From contig NW_026623067.1 of assembly GCF_023065955.2 (NCBI RefSeq), positions 60,272,444 through 60,336,443 on the forward strand: a DNA stretch of 64,000 nt. The letters are read 5' to 3'. This document shows, one piece after another, positions 1 to 12,530 of the stretch. Below the pieces are notes generated by a model, which worked only from the letters and a program-made list of their open reading frames with translations, made no database searches and had not been told where the DNA came from. Positions within the stretch are counted from its first letter, which is position 1; the number at the start of each line of letters is the position of its first letter. The translations under genes were made by a program, and so were the position numbers. This DNA comes from Ursus arctos. Lineage: Eukaryota; Chordata; Mammalia; Carnivora; Ursidae.

Positions 1-32
<32 letters not shown>
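1..32. repeat. (TA)n microsatellite, cut by window edge
   Basis: Pure TA dinucleotides from the first base to position 32. The true length is unknown because the array continues to the left. Confidence 0.95.
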
Positions 33-34
<2 letters not shown>

Positions 35-179
35 GTTGGGCCTTTAACTTATAGAAATATAACATGTTTGCCAATAATAGCACAAAAGATGTACATGGAA
101 CAAAACTGTACTGGGCTAAGAAAATAACTGCAGATGGTAATTTGAACACAGAAACAAATGCTTTTTTACAAACCAATTC

Positions 180-395
180 TTTTTTTCAGAAACAAAACAA
201 AACTCTTCTTTAAATATTTGGTAGAATTCAGCAGTGAAGCCATCTGGGCCAGAGATTTTCCTGTGAGTGGTTTGTTTTTTGTTTTTTGGGTTTTTTTTTG
301 ATTGCTAATTTAATGTCTCTTGTTTTTTAGACCTATTCATAGTGTCTGTTGCTTCTTGAGTCAGTTTTGGTAATTTTTGCTAGAATTAATTTTAG
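180..395 (-). mobile_element. Old L1 fragment (ORF2)
   Basis: Read on the minus strand, 204-245 encodes the L1 ORF2 motif DGFTAEFYQ. The rest is degenerate LINE-1 with T-rich interruptions. The L1 piece from about 540 is on the other strand, so this is either a separate insertion or the inverted 5' part of that element. Confidence 0.6.
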
Positions 396-539
396 GTTTA
401 CACTAACTTAATTCCTGTGAGACAGAAATGTTACTCCTATATAGCTCTATTCCTTTCCCCACCTTGTTGTGGTGTTGTTAAACATATTACAAGTGTAACA
501 AACCTAACATTACCTTCTTACAATTATTACATTATGGAA

Positions 540-2985
540 TTTTATACTGGAGCTTCTAGCTAAGGCGGTTAAATTAGAGAAAGAAATAAAAGGCATCCAT
601 ATTGAAAAGAAGAAGTAAAACTATTTGCAGATGATATGATCTTGTATACAGAAAATCTTAAGGACTTCGCTAAAAACTATTAAAACTAATAAGCAAACTT
701 AGGAGATATATTAGTTTTTAAGAGCTGTTGTAACAAAGTACCACAATCTGGGTGACTTAAAACAATAGGAATACATTTTCACATAATTATGGAAGCTAGA
801 AGTCCAAAATCAAGGTGTTGGCAGTTCCTCTGAGGCTGAGTAGTATCCTTCCTTGCTTTGCTCGCTTCTTCTGTTGGCAATCTTTGGTATTTCTTGGTTT
901 ATAAATGCATCACTCCCATTTCTACCTTCATCATCACAGGGCCATCTTTGTCTCTCTCCTTTTCTTATAATGAGACTAAACATCTGGGATCAAGGGTCTG
1001 TCCTTCTTCAGTATGATGTCACATTAACTCATTACATCTACAGTGCCCCTATTTCTAAAGAAGGTCACATTCTGAGGTATTAAGGGACTTCAGCATATCC
1101 TTTTTTCAATATGTCTTTTTTTAGGGAGAAGGGGACATAATTTAACCTATAATAGCAAGGTTGCAGGTTATTAAATTCATATACTGAAATAAATTTTATT
1201 TCTATACACTAGCTATGAACGATCTGAAAATGATAATTAACAATTCCATTTATGTGATTTCACCGAAAAGAATAAAATACGTAGGAATAAATTAAACAAA
1301 TATAAAACTTATACTCTAAGACTTAAAAAAAATTGCTGAAAAAATGAGAGAACCTAAAAAAATGGAAAGACATCCCATCTTCATGGATTGGAAGACACTA
1401 TTGTTAAGATGGCAATATTCCTAACTCTATTCTACAAATTCAACAACAAAACAATCCAGCTAGCTTCCCTATAGAAATTACATACCAATTCTAAAATTCA
1501 TATGGAACTTCCAGGGACAGATAACTGAACAATCTCAAAAAAGGACAACAAATTAATTAATAAACTGTTATTTAAAATCTAGGGGCATTTACAATTTCAA
1601 GACTTACTACAAAGCATCAGTGATCAAAACTGTGTGGTACTGGCACAAGGTTAGACATACATATCAGTGAAATAGAATTAAGAGTCCAAAAATAAACATA
1701 CTTCTGTAGTTAACTGATTTTCAACAAATGGCCAAGACCATCCAAAGTGGAAAGAATGGTCTTTTCAACAAATGGTGCTGGGACAACTGGATGGCTGCCT
1801 GCAATAGAATGAAATAAAACCCTTACCTCATGCCAAATGCAAAGATTAACACAAAATGGATCAAACACTTAAATGTCAGGTATAACTATAGAACTCTTAG
1901 AAGAAAATGAAATCTTTATGACCTTTGTTTTGACAAAGGATTCTTAGACATGACACCAAAACACAAGGAACAAAAGAAAAAAATAAACTAATTAGGGTAT
2001 CAAAATTAAAAACATTTTTTGCTTCCAAGCACAACATCATGAAAGTGAAAAGACAACCCATAAAATGGGAGAAAATATTTTGAACCATGTATCTGATAAA
2101 GGACTTGTGTCCACAATATATAATGAGAAGACAATCCAATTAAAAATGGGCAAAAGACTTGCACAGACATTTCTTCAAAGAAGATTTCTGAATGGCCAAT
2201 AAGCACATGAAAAGATGCTCAACATCATTAGTCATAAGGAAATGCAAATCAAAACAAGATGAGATACCATTTCACACCCACCAGGTTGGCTAGAAATAAA
2301 AAATTAGATGATAACAATAAGTGTTCACAATGATTTGGAGAAATTGGAACCCTCAATGCTAGGGGGAATTTAAATGCAGGCACTTTGGTAAAAAGTATGG
2401 CAGTTTCTCACATGGTTATTAATAAAGTTATCATATGATCCAGCAATTCTACTTTTAAGGTGTACACCCAAGAGAAGTGAAAATCAAAGCCTATACAAAA
2501 GCTTGTACATGAATGTGTATAGTAATACTATTGATTATAAAAGGTGGAAACAACTCAAATGTCTATAAACTGATGAATGAATAAATAAAATTTGGTGTCA
2601 AATGATGGAATATTATGTGACCATGAAAAGGAATGAAGTACTTACAAGCTACAATCTAGATGAACCTTGAAAATATTATGCTAATTGAAATAAGCCAGTT
2701 ACAAAGACCACATATTATACCATTATTCCATTTTTATGAAATGTCCAGCATAGGCAAATTTATAGGTACAGAAAGTAGATCATTTGTTGTTTAGGGCTAA
2801 AGAGAATGAGGGCAATAGCTGAAGGCTACAAAGGGTTTTTTTTGACATGAAGACATGTTCTAAAGTTGACTGTGGTGATGGTTGCACAAATCTGTGAATA
2901 TACGAAAACCATTGAATTTTATACTTTAAGTAGAAGAATTGGCTAGTATGTGAATTATATCTCAATAAAGCTGTTTTTAAAAAAC
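540..2985 (+). mobile_element. Old L1, ORF2 and 3' end, split by an LTR
   Basis: LINE-1 sequence in sense orientation. Position 628 onward carries the reverse-transcriptase FADDMI motif (TTTGCAGATGATATGATC). The sequence resumes after the LTR at about 1160 with TTGCAGG and the TTTCTATACACTAGC region. It continues through ORF2 remnants to a typical LINE 3' end with CAATAAAGC followed by A-rich DNA near 2965-2985. The coding frame is destroyed throughout by stops and frameshifts. The element must predate the LTR inserted in it. Confidence 0.85.
708..1160 (-). mobile_element. MLT1-type (ERVL-MaLR) solo LTR
   Basis: On the + strand it begins with the inverted MaLR tail (CTGTTGTAACAAAGTACCAC, then GAAGCTAGAAGTCCAAAATC). 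It ends with GGGGACATAATTTAACCTAT, the reverse complement of the MLT1 start. It interrupts L1 ORF2, and L1 sequence resumes directly after it. No internal viral genes accompany it. Confidence 0.7.
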
Positions 2986-3449
2986 AATAGACATGTAAGG
3001 TTGTTTGGAAAATTGACTGGCTTGCTTTGTAAAGTTAAGTCAAGTATGTGTGCAGTGCCATTTTAATGACTGTATAAAATGCAGGACAGAAACAAGAAAA
3101 TGGTGGGATCTTATCACCTGATTCTCCAATTTTAAATCAAACCTGTTACTCAGCTCTGTTAGCTGTAGACTACATTTTCATGTCATTGATCATTTTACTG
3201 AAGCTCTTTGCAGTCTATATGGATGCTCTTGGATAATTTGGTTTAGAGTATTAAGCTCTATGAGCCAGTAGGTTAATAAGATTTTAACAACACTGAAGAT
3301 ATAAGAAAATTTCATTGACACAGTGATGGGAAGAGGCACCATCAGATAATGGTATTTTTGAGGCCCTGCTGACCCTTTAGCCCTGGTAATACTTTCTGTC
3401 TTTTTTACCTGAAATGTTTAATGACTGCTTCCGAGGAAATGGCTATACA

Positions 3450-3603
3450 TTTTATTATTGTTTTTATTTTCATATAGTGACTTAGTAATATATATATATA
3501 ATATATATATTATATATATGTTTTTATTTTCATATAGTGACTTAGTAATATATATATATATTTTATTATTGTTTTTATTCTCATATAGTGACTTAGTAAT
3601 ATA

Positions 3604-3623
<20 letters not shown>
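3450..3623. repeat. AT-rich minisatellite, three units
   Basis: Three imperfect units each contain GTTTTTATTTTCATATAGTG then ACTTAGTAATATATA (third copy has TTCTC). They start near 3450, 3519 and 3561 and are separated by TA runs of different lengths. A T tract ends the array at about 3634. The unit length varies because of the internal TA runs. Confidence 0.9.
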
Positions 3624-3634
<11 letters not shown>

Positions 3635-4031
3635 AGCACCCACAGTACATACCTGCTATATGGAGCACATGAAAGGCAGGTACTTATTCATTAGGGCCTT
3701 TAGGTTGGGAATCAGAGCCCAGGGTTTCTTCAGTATCAGGCCACTGATTAGTTTTGTCCAGACCCATCTGTGGAATCCCAAGATTGTGCCAGAGGTTTCC
3801 CAACGATCTTATCACCCCTGGCCTTCTAGGATGCTGAGATTCTATGAATGATGAATTTTCTCTTTGGATCTTAAGCAGAAGAAAGTTGTAAAAATACAAC
3901 ATGTATGTTACATAGCATCCTATCAATATTTGGATAGCAGTGACATTTCTGGGAAGTTAACTGGTTTATGTGGACTGAGCCTTGGTATATTTCATGGGAC
4001 ACAAAGTATGACTTACTTGATCCTGTCTTTT

Positions 4032-4230
4032 TTTTTATGATTTTTTTATTTATTTATTTGAGAGAGCATGTAAGCAAGCATAAGCGGGGTGTGGGGAACA
4101 GAGGGAGAGGGAGAAGCAGACTCCCTGCTGAGCAGGGAGCCTGACATGGGGCTCAATCCCAGGACCCTGAGATCATGACCTGAACCAAAGGCAGACGCTT
4201 AACCGACCAAGCCACCTAGAAACCCCTGGG
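4032..4230 (-). mobile_element. Carnivore SINE (SINEC, tRNA-Lys-derived)
   Basis: Minus-strand copy: T-rich tail on the left, TTTATTTATTTATTTGAGAG, then the tRNA-like head ending in CCACCTAGAAACCCC. It is flanked by a perfect 14-bp target-site duplication TGATCCTGTCTTTT at 4018-4031 and 4231-4244. Confidence 0.95.
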
Positions 4231-4613
4231 TGATCCTGTCTTTTCACCATGGATTCCTGTGCTCCCACACCTCTTTACCAGTCTGTAATCTGACAGCACT
4301 GTTTCCCAAACTGGATCCTGTGAAGCATTAAAGTCTTTACCAGAGGACTTCTCACAGCCTTTAATATGCGAATTGAGACAGTTAACAACATTTCCCAAGT
4401 GACTTGGCTGTAAACCCTTTGTTTCATGGAGTATACTTCAATGAACTGGAATTCAGAGGAATCCAGTTTTCAGGCCTCTGCCTTGGACGCCTGTGAACCA
4501 GTGTCAAAATTCACTGCCTCCAGGAAACATCTTTGGTTGCTCTGTATTTATACATCCTTGGGTCACCAGTGCTGACCACATAGTTATTATTCAAAAAACC
4601 TTTGTGGAATTAG

Positions 4614-4825
4614 GGGCACCTGGGTGGCCCAGTCAATTAAGTGTTCGACTCTTGATTTCGGCTCAGATCATCTCAGGGTTGTGAGATTGAGCCCCCCTTT
4701 GGGCTCCATGCTGGGCGTGAAGCCTGCTTGGGATTCTCTCTCCCTCTCCCTTTGCCTCCCACCCCTGCTCACTCTCTCTCTCCAAAAAAAAACAAAAACA
4801 AAAAAACAAACAAAAAAAACAACTG
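4614..4825 (+). mobile_element. Carnivore SINE (SINEC)
   Basis: Sense copy starting GGCACCTGGGTGGCCCAGTC, with the B-box-like GGTTGTGAGATTGAGCCC and a pyrimidine-rich body (CTCTCTCTCC) before an A-rich tail. The flanking repeat GTGGAATTAG (4604-4613) / GTGGGATTAG (4826-4835) has one mismatch, so it is an older insertion. Confidence 0.95.
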
Positions 4826-6214
4826 GTGGGATTAGTGATGGAATGAACAAATGATACATACACGGGTATGTACCTGGACCATACCTCCTATTCTCCCTTC
4901 TAGTCAACATTTATGTATTAAGCTTGCATAATATAAATGAGCTCTGCTTGCTAGTGATTTTCCCCAGGAGTTTTGGGTTTGAGAGCTGAAGGATGCTGTC
5001 ACCTCAGCTAGTTCGTAACCCTCTTCAATGGTACCATGTACTTCATTAGTGGTGTTGGCCTGACCTTGCCCCAATCCCACCTTGGCTCTTCATTAGCCCT
5101 GCAATTTCAGCCTCAGGAGCAGACCTTCTCCTCTGCAAGACCTTTCTCTCACACAGATCAAACACTAAGAATTTCAAAATGAAAACCAAATTAGACCTGT
5201 GATGGCTGCCATTGTAAATGTTCTACTGCAAGGCCAGCAGCTTCTTTGGACTCTTGAACCTCATGCTTTGCTCCCTGTCCTAAGAAGAAGGAATTGACTA
5301 TTTTGATTTTCTGTAAACTCTCACTCAGAGTATATGGAAGAAACCTCTGCAAATGCAAAGAAAGATTCTGGGAGCCCTTGGGTTAGGTATAGTAGGGCAG
5401 ACACTGACGTGGGAAAGGGTCCTGACTGGTATACACCCCTCCTATAGTCTTCATAGTCTTCATAGGTGTGCCATAAATACTTGAACTTTACTGTCTTTTG
5501 AGAATTGGGGAAACGTGTTCACCCATTGTTGTCCTTTCTCAGCAAAGATGGAGATCGTCAACACCTTAACTCAATTGTCAAGTCCAAGTAAAAATATCCA
5601 ACCACCTCCTTCTTAAAGCCCTCAAAGCACTCAAGTCATATGAGAATAATTATTTTTTAAGGTGCCATGTTTTCTTTAAATAATCTTATTTAGAAATATT
5701 AAAAGTTACTTTACTGGCTTCTCTGATACTTTTCAGGAACTCATGAATTGTTAGAGAATTGCTCCATTCCTTTTTCAGATAGTCTCAAGATCACATTCCG
5801 TGCAATAGCCTCATACGCCAGGGACTGCTGTTCATGTGAAGAAGTAATTATGATCTGCACAGTAGAGTAAGAACTATAGCATAGAAAATAATTGCCAAAA
5901 GAAAAAACAACCAGATTTGATTGATGTGATCCATTTAATTTGCAGGTCACCCCCATTTTATGTGACCACTGTTTGAGTTCTGTCACAGGAAGACAAATCA
6001 CAGGTTAAATCATGTGACTTATCCAGTTTTCTTTGGTTTTTCAATACCAAGCTTTTTTAAGCTTGACACTAAATTCCATATGATTTTTTGCTTTAAGAAT
6101 GCAATGGAAATGAATTCTAGTTTTGGCACTCTGCATGTCATTTTTTGTCCCTTCTTGGGACATGTGGCAGCTGGGAATGGATATACATATTTATAAATCA
6201 TTTTTAAAGTACTT

Positions 6215-6775
6215 TGCAATTTGTAAGGAGTTGCAAAAATAGTACAAAGAGTTCCTGTGTACCCTTCATCCAGTTTCCCTCAATATAATACCATATAAAA
6301 GCTTAGTATATTGTCAAAATAGGAAATTGACATTTCTGTGGTACTGTTAACTCAAATACAGACCTTATTTAGGCTTCAGACAGGTGTTTTGGTTTTTTTA
6401 CATCTGTTCTTTATTTTGTATTTGTGTGGGGGTATAGTTGTAAGAAATTTTTATCACGTATATAGATTTGGGTAACCTCACCACACAATAAGGGTCCAGA
6501 ACTGTTCCATCACCACCAACAAACTGCCTCAAGCTACCCCTTTCTCGTCAGTCACACCATCTCCCCAGCCCAACTCCTGGCAACCCACTGATCTGCTCTG
6601 CATCCCTATAATTTGGTCATTTTGAGAATGTTATAGAAATGGAATCACGAAGTATGTAACCTTTGGAGATTCCTTTTTTGTTTTTCCGCTCAGCATAATG
6701 CCCTTGACATCCATCATTGGTTATGTGTATTAATCATTTGTGCCTATTTATTGCTGACTAGTAGGTGTAATATCT
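6215..6775 (-). mobile_element. Old L1 3' region (L1M-like)
   Basis: Minus-strand LINE 3' sequence, recognised by AGTTCCTGTGTACCCTTCATC, GTCATTTTGAGAATGTTATAG and the CTCAGCATAATGCC block that typify old mammalian L1 3' ends. It is heavily diverged with no open frame. Confidence 0.65.
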
Positions 6776-7663
6776 GTTGAGCTGGGGAGGTGGTGGTGTT
6801 TGTTTGTTTGCTTTTTGTAGGTTAAGACCAAAGTCAAAAAGACCAAGCCAGTAGCTGAGTAGATTCAGGAACTACTCAGTGCAGTGAGGTTAAGATCGGG
6901 TGAGAGGCAGCAGGACAGGCCCGGGCAGAGAGCAGGTATGGAATCAAGATTTACAGCAAGAGGAATAAGGCCATGCTGCCCTGCCCAGGAAAGCGATATC
7001 CGCAGCAGAGATGTGCCAAGAATCAAATCACAGTCTAGAACCAGGTGTGGCCGGAAGGAAAGCCTGGCGGGGGGGCAGAGTGGGAGTGGGTAATAAATGC
7101 CCAGTCTCCTCCACCTGCCCTTGGCTAACCCCAGAGCTTCCTGGCCACTGTTCTCCCCGTGTGTCCGATTTTGTTTCTGCCCTGCAGTATCTTGTGTTAA
7201 TATCATACCCAGAATAGAAATGAAGGTAAGGAGTAGGGTGTAAATACCCTCATGGGTAAGAGTTTGAGGTATTTTTTCCAAAATAAAGGAAATTCAGATC
7301 AGTTGGCCTAGCCCATAAGAACACAGCAGAATTCCACATCCCTGCCATGTGGAATCTGAGGTGATTTGGCTCAGATTCCAAAACCTGTTAAAGGTGGGGA
7401 AGGTGGAAGAAGTAGAAACTGGGTTTCTTAATTTCAAGTTTATAATTAGAACCAACAAACCCCTATTCGAGCCATTAAATATCTTTGCTTAGCGCAGATC
7501 TGATAGTAAAGTTATAAACTTGCAACAAATGAAAATAAAAGACCTCTTTGTAGAAATCATCATTTGATATTATGGTAAATAAATCCTGCAAATATCTGTG
7601 AGCTGGGGTCAAACCAATAGACAACTGTTCCTATTAAATGCTGCCTTAGAAAATATTTCATTG

Positions 7664-7836
7664 AGGGGCACATGTGCGGCTCTGTCAGTTAAAGGTCTGA
7701 CTCTGATTTCAGTTCCGGTCATGATCTCAGGATGGTGAGATCGAGCCCTGCGTTGCGGTCTGTGCTGGGCATGGAGACTGCTTGGGATTCTTTCTCTGCC
7801 TCTCCCTCCCCCCCAAAAAAAAAGAAAAAGAGAAAG
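7664..7836 (+). mobile_element. Carnivore SINE (SINEC)
   Basis: Sense, diverged head GGGGCACATGTGCGGCTCTG, then TCATGATCTCAGGATGGTG and an A/G-rich tail. Flanking duplication GAAAATATTTCATTGA (7648-7663) / GAAAATGTTTCATTGA (7837-7852) differs at one base. Confidence 0.93.
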
Positions 7837-8749
7837 AAAATGTTTCATTGAGTTATTTTCCCCCTCACCTTCAAGTTTGGAAATGTGGCAGTATGTGGAC
7901 CCGCATCTATGCTCCTTCCACAAAATCATAGAAATGATTTGGATTGTGTTGGCAAACAATAGAGTCCTTGTTTAAGGCATCCACAAACCTTGTTCTCTTT
8001 AACACCACAGGCCCAAGCCTTCTATAGTGGAGCTGTTTTCCCACTTAAATAGAAACCAGTGTCAAGGTAAAGTTTGCCAGTGTAAAGGGTTCTTCTCCTA
8101 AGAAGAAATGATCAGGCATGGGGTTCATGACATAGGAGGTCTCTTCCTTACTTGATATACATGATGCAGAATTAGTACATTGAAAGAAAGTCAAGCCACA
8201 TCAATTTTATTTCAGTGAGTTGTGTTCAGTGAGCAGTATCCTGCTTTTGTGTCCCATGCTTAGCGAACCCCTACATAATTATTTCGTGACCCTCTCCGGT
8301 AAAGCTTAAGACATTTTCACATTTGATCCTGCTACAAAAAGGAAAACAGACGAGCCTGCCAATAAACAGTGGTAATATTGACCTGACAGGTACCCACTAT
8401 TAATACGTGTACCTACACCTTTAGACGCAGGCAAATTTACTTTATTGAATTCTATTCCTGGTTTTATTGCCAAACTGCTAGGACCAAAGAAAGCTTTAGC
8501 TGTAAGTTTTCACTTGTAAAATGAGTGTTTGACTCAATATCTCATGTCCCTTCTAGCTCTCTGTCTTCCGAGGCTTTGTGTCTTGGTGGCCCTGAATGTC
8601 ACTGAGTAGTAGGAAGAGAAAAGTTCCAAGTTGCCATGACTCTTTCAGAGTTGAGTGTGTGCATTGACATTATTTTTGTGAAGATAAAATAGGAAGACAT
8701 TTTTTTTTGTGAAGATAAAATAGCTTGTCTTTACAAATGGGGAAACACA

Positions 8750-8975
8750 GGATAATAATAGTGGCAAATACGTAGTTTTACTATGTGCCAGAAAGTTCTG
8801 AGCACTGTACAAGAAAGTTCTGAGCACTGTACAAGATTTAACTTGTTTTATCTTATTAGTAACCCTATGAGGAGCCTCCTATTATTATCCCTGTATTACA
8901 AACAATGAAACTGATGCCCAGAGAGGTTGGTTTGTCTGAGGTCACATGGCTTGTAAATGTCAGAGTCTGGATAAA
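8750..8975 (+). mobile_element. MIR element
   Basis: Core MIR features in order: CTATGTGCCAG, GAGCACTGTAC, TTATTAGTAACCCTATGAGG, then CTGATGCCCAGAGAGGTTGG and GAGGTCACATGGCTTGTAAA. A 22-bp internal tandem duplication follows the first block. Confidence 0.85.
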
Positions 8976-9743
8976 AAGCATACAGTCCTTCCTGCTCCAC
9001 TGAGTGGCTGGGGTGGGTGAAGAATCTTCAGACATAGGAATTGGAATCAGAATCTGTAATCAATTGAGTTATTCTTAGGCTTTTAAAAAAAATCCTGACG
9101 TAAAGGATGCACTTCACACCACTTTTTGCTCCTAAAATGATGCAGGAAGGTCAGGAACTCAGTGCACAGGACAGAGAAATCTGCTTCTATTTTTGAGACA
9201 GAATTCATGGAACCCACATTTATGGTATCTAGACCCATGACCGGTGTATGCCGGTTATCTAGCCTCTGATTGCTTTCTTCTTGCAATGAAGGGCGATCAT
9301 TTATAAGTCCTGGTTAGGACATTATTGGTGAAAGGGTCCCTAAGTTTCCGCATAAATGCATGTGTCCAAACACCCCTGGCCCTCTTGATCCTGTACATAA
9401 ACCATGGCCTTCTGCACTAAAATCCCTGGGTCCAGAGTCACCTGCTCCCAGTCCTGACCATCTTTTCTGGAGGGTTTCTACCAGTGCAGTCATTACTGGC
9501 TCCCCTGACCTCTAGGACTCTGCATCTCAGGGCCCTACCTGATGCTCCCTGCTTTAGCCAACTCACCCCCTTGCATGCCTAGCAGCCAGATCGCTTCTGC
9601 CCACCAGAACTCCTCACCCTGGATCTCACCCACACCTTGGCTCTAGCTCAGACAATGATGGGTGAAACTCTTTCACCACCTGTAATCATATTGACCAAAA
9701 ACAAAAGCAGGCAAGCAAAAAAGCAGAAAGTATAAGATAATTC

Positions 9744-9901
9744 GGGACCCCTGGGTGGCTCAGTCAGTTAAGCATCTGCCTTCAGCTCAGGTCATGATCT
9801 TGGGGTCCTGGGGTTGAGCCCCGCATCGGGCTCCCGTCTCCCTCTCCTCCCTGCTCATGCTCTCAGTCTCTCAAGTAAGTAAATAAACTCTTAAAAAAAT
9901 A
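9744..9901 (+). mobile_element. Carnivore SINE (SINEC)
   Basis: Sense copy: GGGACCCCTGGGTGGCTCAG, TTAAGCATCTGCCTTCAGCT, CAGGTCATGATC and AAGTAAATAAAC tail. Flanking duplication TATAAGATAATTC (9731-9743) / TATAAGATGATTC (9902-9914). Confidence 0.95.
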
Positions 9902-10697
9902 TATAAGATGATTCTATAAAATTTTGGACATGTTTGTGTATGACAGATCTATAAGCAGTAATTAAGTGAAAAAGTATTGACTAAATTCCTAACCTTGTTT
10001 TGGAGATGGTATCACAATGGGTAGTAGCACTCTCCAACCAAATGCCCAGTGCCCCATGAGCAGGTCTCCCTAGGAGGCAGCTGGCTCTGTCTGGCCTGTA
10101 CGCCATTGTTCTTGCTTTCATGCTGCCCTGAGGTGAGTGTATCTCCCCTTCCTTGGCAGCCCTCACCTTTCTCTCCTATATTACACTCTAATGAGTGTGC
10201 ATTGTAAGGTTCAGAGATCAAAGGTTCTCACAGATTTTCCCATAAAATATAAAACAATCCCCCTTTTGTGAAAATATGTAGGCTCTGGGCATTTAGTAGT
10301 TCTGAAATGACGTTCCAGGGGTGTTCCAGTGATGAGTTTAATCCAGAAGAGAAAAATCCCCTGCTTTGCTCCTTTTGTTGCTAAGACTTCCCTGTGGACA
10401 CCATTGATTAATTTAGTCTTCTGGTGTAACATTAATCTTGAGGAATTCCTTTAGTGCTAATGTAGCTGTGGTAGGTACTCGAGCAAGCATCCCCCTATTT
10501 TCCACTATTAACTGTTTCACTGTTTAAAGTGTTGCTGTCTTCCCTGGGTTCCCACATCAGGCATGTCTACTAACTGGGTGTGAAAAGAATCATAACAAAA
10601 TAAAAGCATAAAATATATTTTACTGGAGAGAGTAGATGAAGAATGAACAATTGTCCCATCAAATTTTGAATGTAAGGGGGAGAATTTTGAATGTATG

Positions 10698-12530
10698 TTA
10701 AAAACCACACGCTACCTTGGAATTAACCAGAGACGTAAAGGATCTATATTCTAGAACCTATAAATCACTCTTGAAAGACATTGAAGAAGACACAAAAAGA
10801 TGGAAAAATATTCCATGCTCATGGATCGGAAGAATTAACATAGTTAAAATGTCCATGCTACCCAGAGCAATCTACACTTTCAATGCTATCCTGATCAAAA
10901 CACCGATGACATTTTTCAAAGGAACAAATAGTCCTTAAATTTGTATGGAACCAGAAAAGGCCCCGAATCGCCAAGGAATTGTTGAAAAGGAAAAACAAAG
11001 CTGGGGGCATCACAATGCCGGATTTCAAGCCGTACTACAAAGCTGTGATCACCAAGACGGCATGGTACTGGCACAAAAACAGATACATAGACCAATGGAA
11101 CAGAATAGAGAACCCAGAAATGGACCCTCGGCTCTTTGGGCAACTAATCTTTGATAAAGCAGGAAAAAACATCCGGTGGGAAAAAGACAGTCTCTTCAAT
11201 AAATGGTGCTGGGAAAATTGGACACTTACATGCAAAAGAATGAAACTTGACCACTCTCTCACACCATACACAAAGATAAACTCCAAATGGATGAAAGACC
11301 TCGATGTGAGACAGGAATCCATCAAAATCCTAGAGGAGAACATAGGCAGCAACCTCTACGACATCGGCCAAAGCAACCTTTTTCATGACACATCTCCAAA
11401 GGCATGAGAAACAAAAGATAAAATGAACCTGTGGGACTTCATCAAGATAAAAAGCTTCTGCACAACCAAGGAAACAGTCAAAAAAACTAAGAGGCAGCCC
11501 ACGGAATGGGAGAATATATTTGCAAATGACACTACAGATAAAAGACTGGTATCCAAGATCTACAAAGAACTTCTCAAACTCAATACGCGAGAAACAAATA
11601 AACAAATCATAGAATGGGCAGAAGATATGAACAGACACTTTTCCAATGAAGACATACAAATGGCTAACAGACATATGAAAAAATGTTCAAAATCATTAGC
11701 CATCAGGGAAATTCAAATCAAAACCACACTAAGATACCACCTTACGCCAGTTAGAATGGCAAAAATAGACAAGACAAGAAACAACAATTGCTGGAGAGGA
11801 TGTGGAGAAAGGGGATCCCTCCTACATCGTTGGTGGGAATGCAAGTTGGTACAGCCACTCTGGAAAACAGTGTGGAGGTCCCTTAAAAAGTTAAAAATTG
11901 AGCTACCCTATGACCCAGCCATTGCACTACTGGGTATTTACCCCAAAGATACAGACGTAGTGAAGAGAAGGGCCATATGCACCCCAGTGTTCATAGCAGC
12001 ATTGTCCACAATAGCTAAATCGTGGAAGGAACCAAGATGCTCTTCAACAGATGACTGGATTAAGAAGTTGTGGTCCATATATACGATGGAATATTACTCA
12101 GCTATCAGAAAGAACGAGTTCTCAACATTTGCTGCAACATGGATGGCACTGGAGGAGATAATGCTAAGTGAAATAAGTCAAGCAGAGAAAGACAATTATA
12201 TGATTTCTCTCATCTATGGAACATAAGAACTAGGAAGATCGGTAGGGGAAGAAAGGGATAAAGAAAGGGGGGTAATCAGAAGGGGGAATGAAACATGAGA
12301 GACTATGGACTCTGAGAAACAAACTGAGGGCTTCAGAGGGGAAGGGGGGGAATGGGATAGACTGGTGTTGGGTAGTAAGAAGGGCACATATTGCATGGTG
12401 CACTGGGTGTTAATACGCAACTAATGAATCATCGAACTTTACATCAGAAACCAGGGATGTACTGTATGGTGACTAACATAATATAATAAAAAAACATTAA
12501 AATAAAACAAAATATTATTTCTGTAAAAAA
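10698..12530 (+). mobile_element. L1 LINE, 5'-truncated, relatively young
   Basis: The element begins inside ORF2 (AAAACCACACGCTACCTTGG) and runs through the ORF2 C-terminus to a 3' UTR with AGACTATGGACTCTGAGAAA, GGGCACATATTGCATGG and CTGTATGGTGACTAACATAA. It ends with an AATAAAA signal and an A-rich tail. Read from the + strand it is sense to SV2C. I could not identify a clean target-site duplication. The same 3' UTR recurs on the minus strand at 45174-45578, so this is a recently active carnivore L1 lineage. Confidence 0.95.
10717..12226 (+). pseudogene. L1 ORF2 C-terminal remnant (broken)
   Basis: This is the C-terminal part of the L1 ORF2 protein (downstream of the polymerase core, including the cysteine-rich tail). 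The first segment reads [20 protein letters not shown] frameshift lies near 10920-10935. The second frame opens at about 10940 and contains [20 protein letters not shown], with a TGA stop at 11405-11407. After it the same frame runs without interruption to the natural stop at 12224-12226. That last segment contains [13 protein letters not shown], the cysteine motif [30 protein letters not shown] and [18 protein letters not shown]. Only one frameshift and one nonsense change are visible in about 1.5 kb. The catalytic domains are missing, so it is non-functional. Confidence 0.9.

Noticed and set aside
3450..3623. CRISPR-like array
   Set aside because: The spacing is irregular and spacers are TA runs. 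This is a vertebrate minisatellite.
4032..4230. tRNA genes at the SINE heads
   Set aside because: The tRNA-like A and B boxes belong to the SINEC promoter. No copy folds as a full cloverleaf by eye and all carry SINE bodies and tails.
6865..7281. 138-codon minus-strand open frame
   Set aside because: No recognisable domain, low-complexity composition and several overlapping frames on the other strand. It is likely chance.
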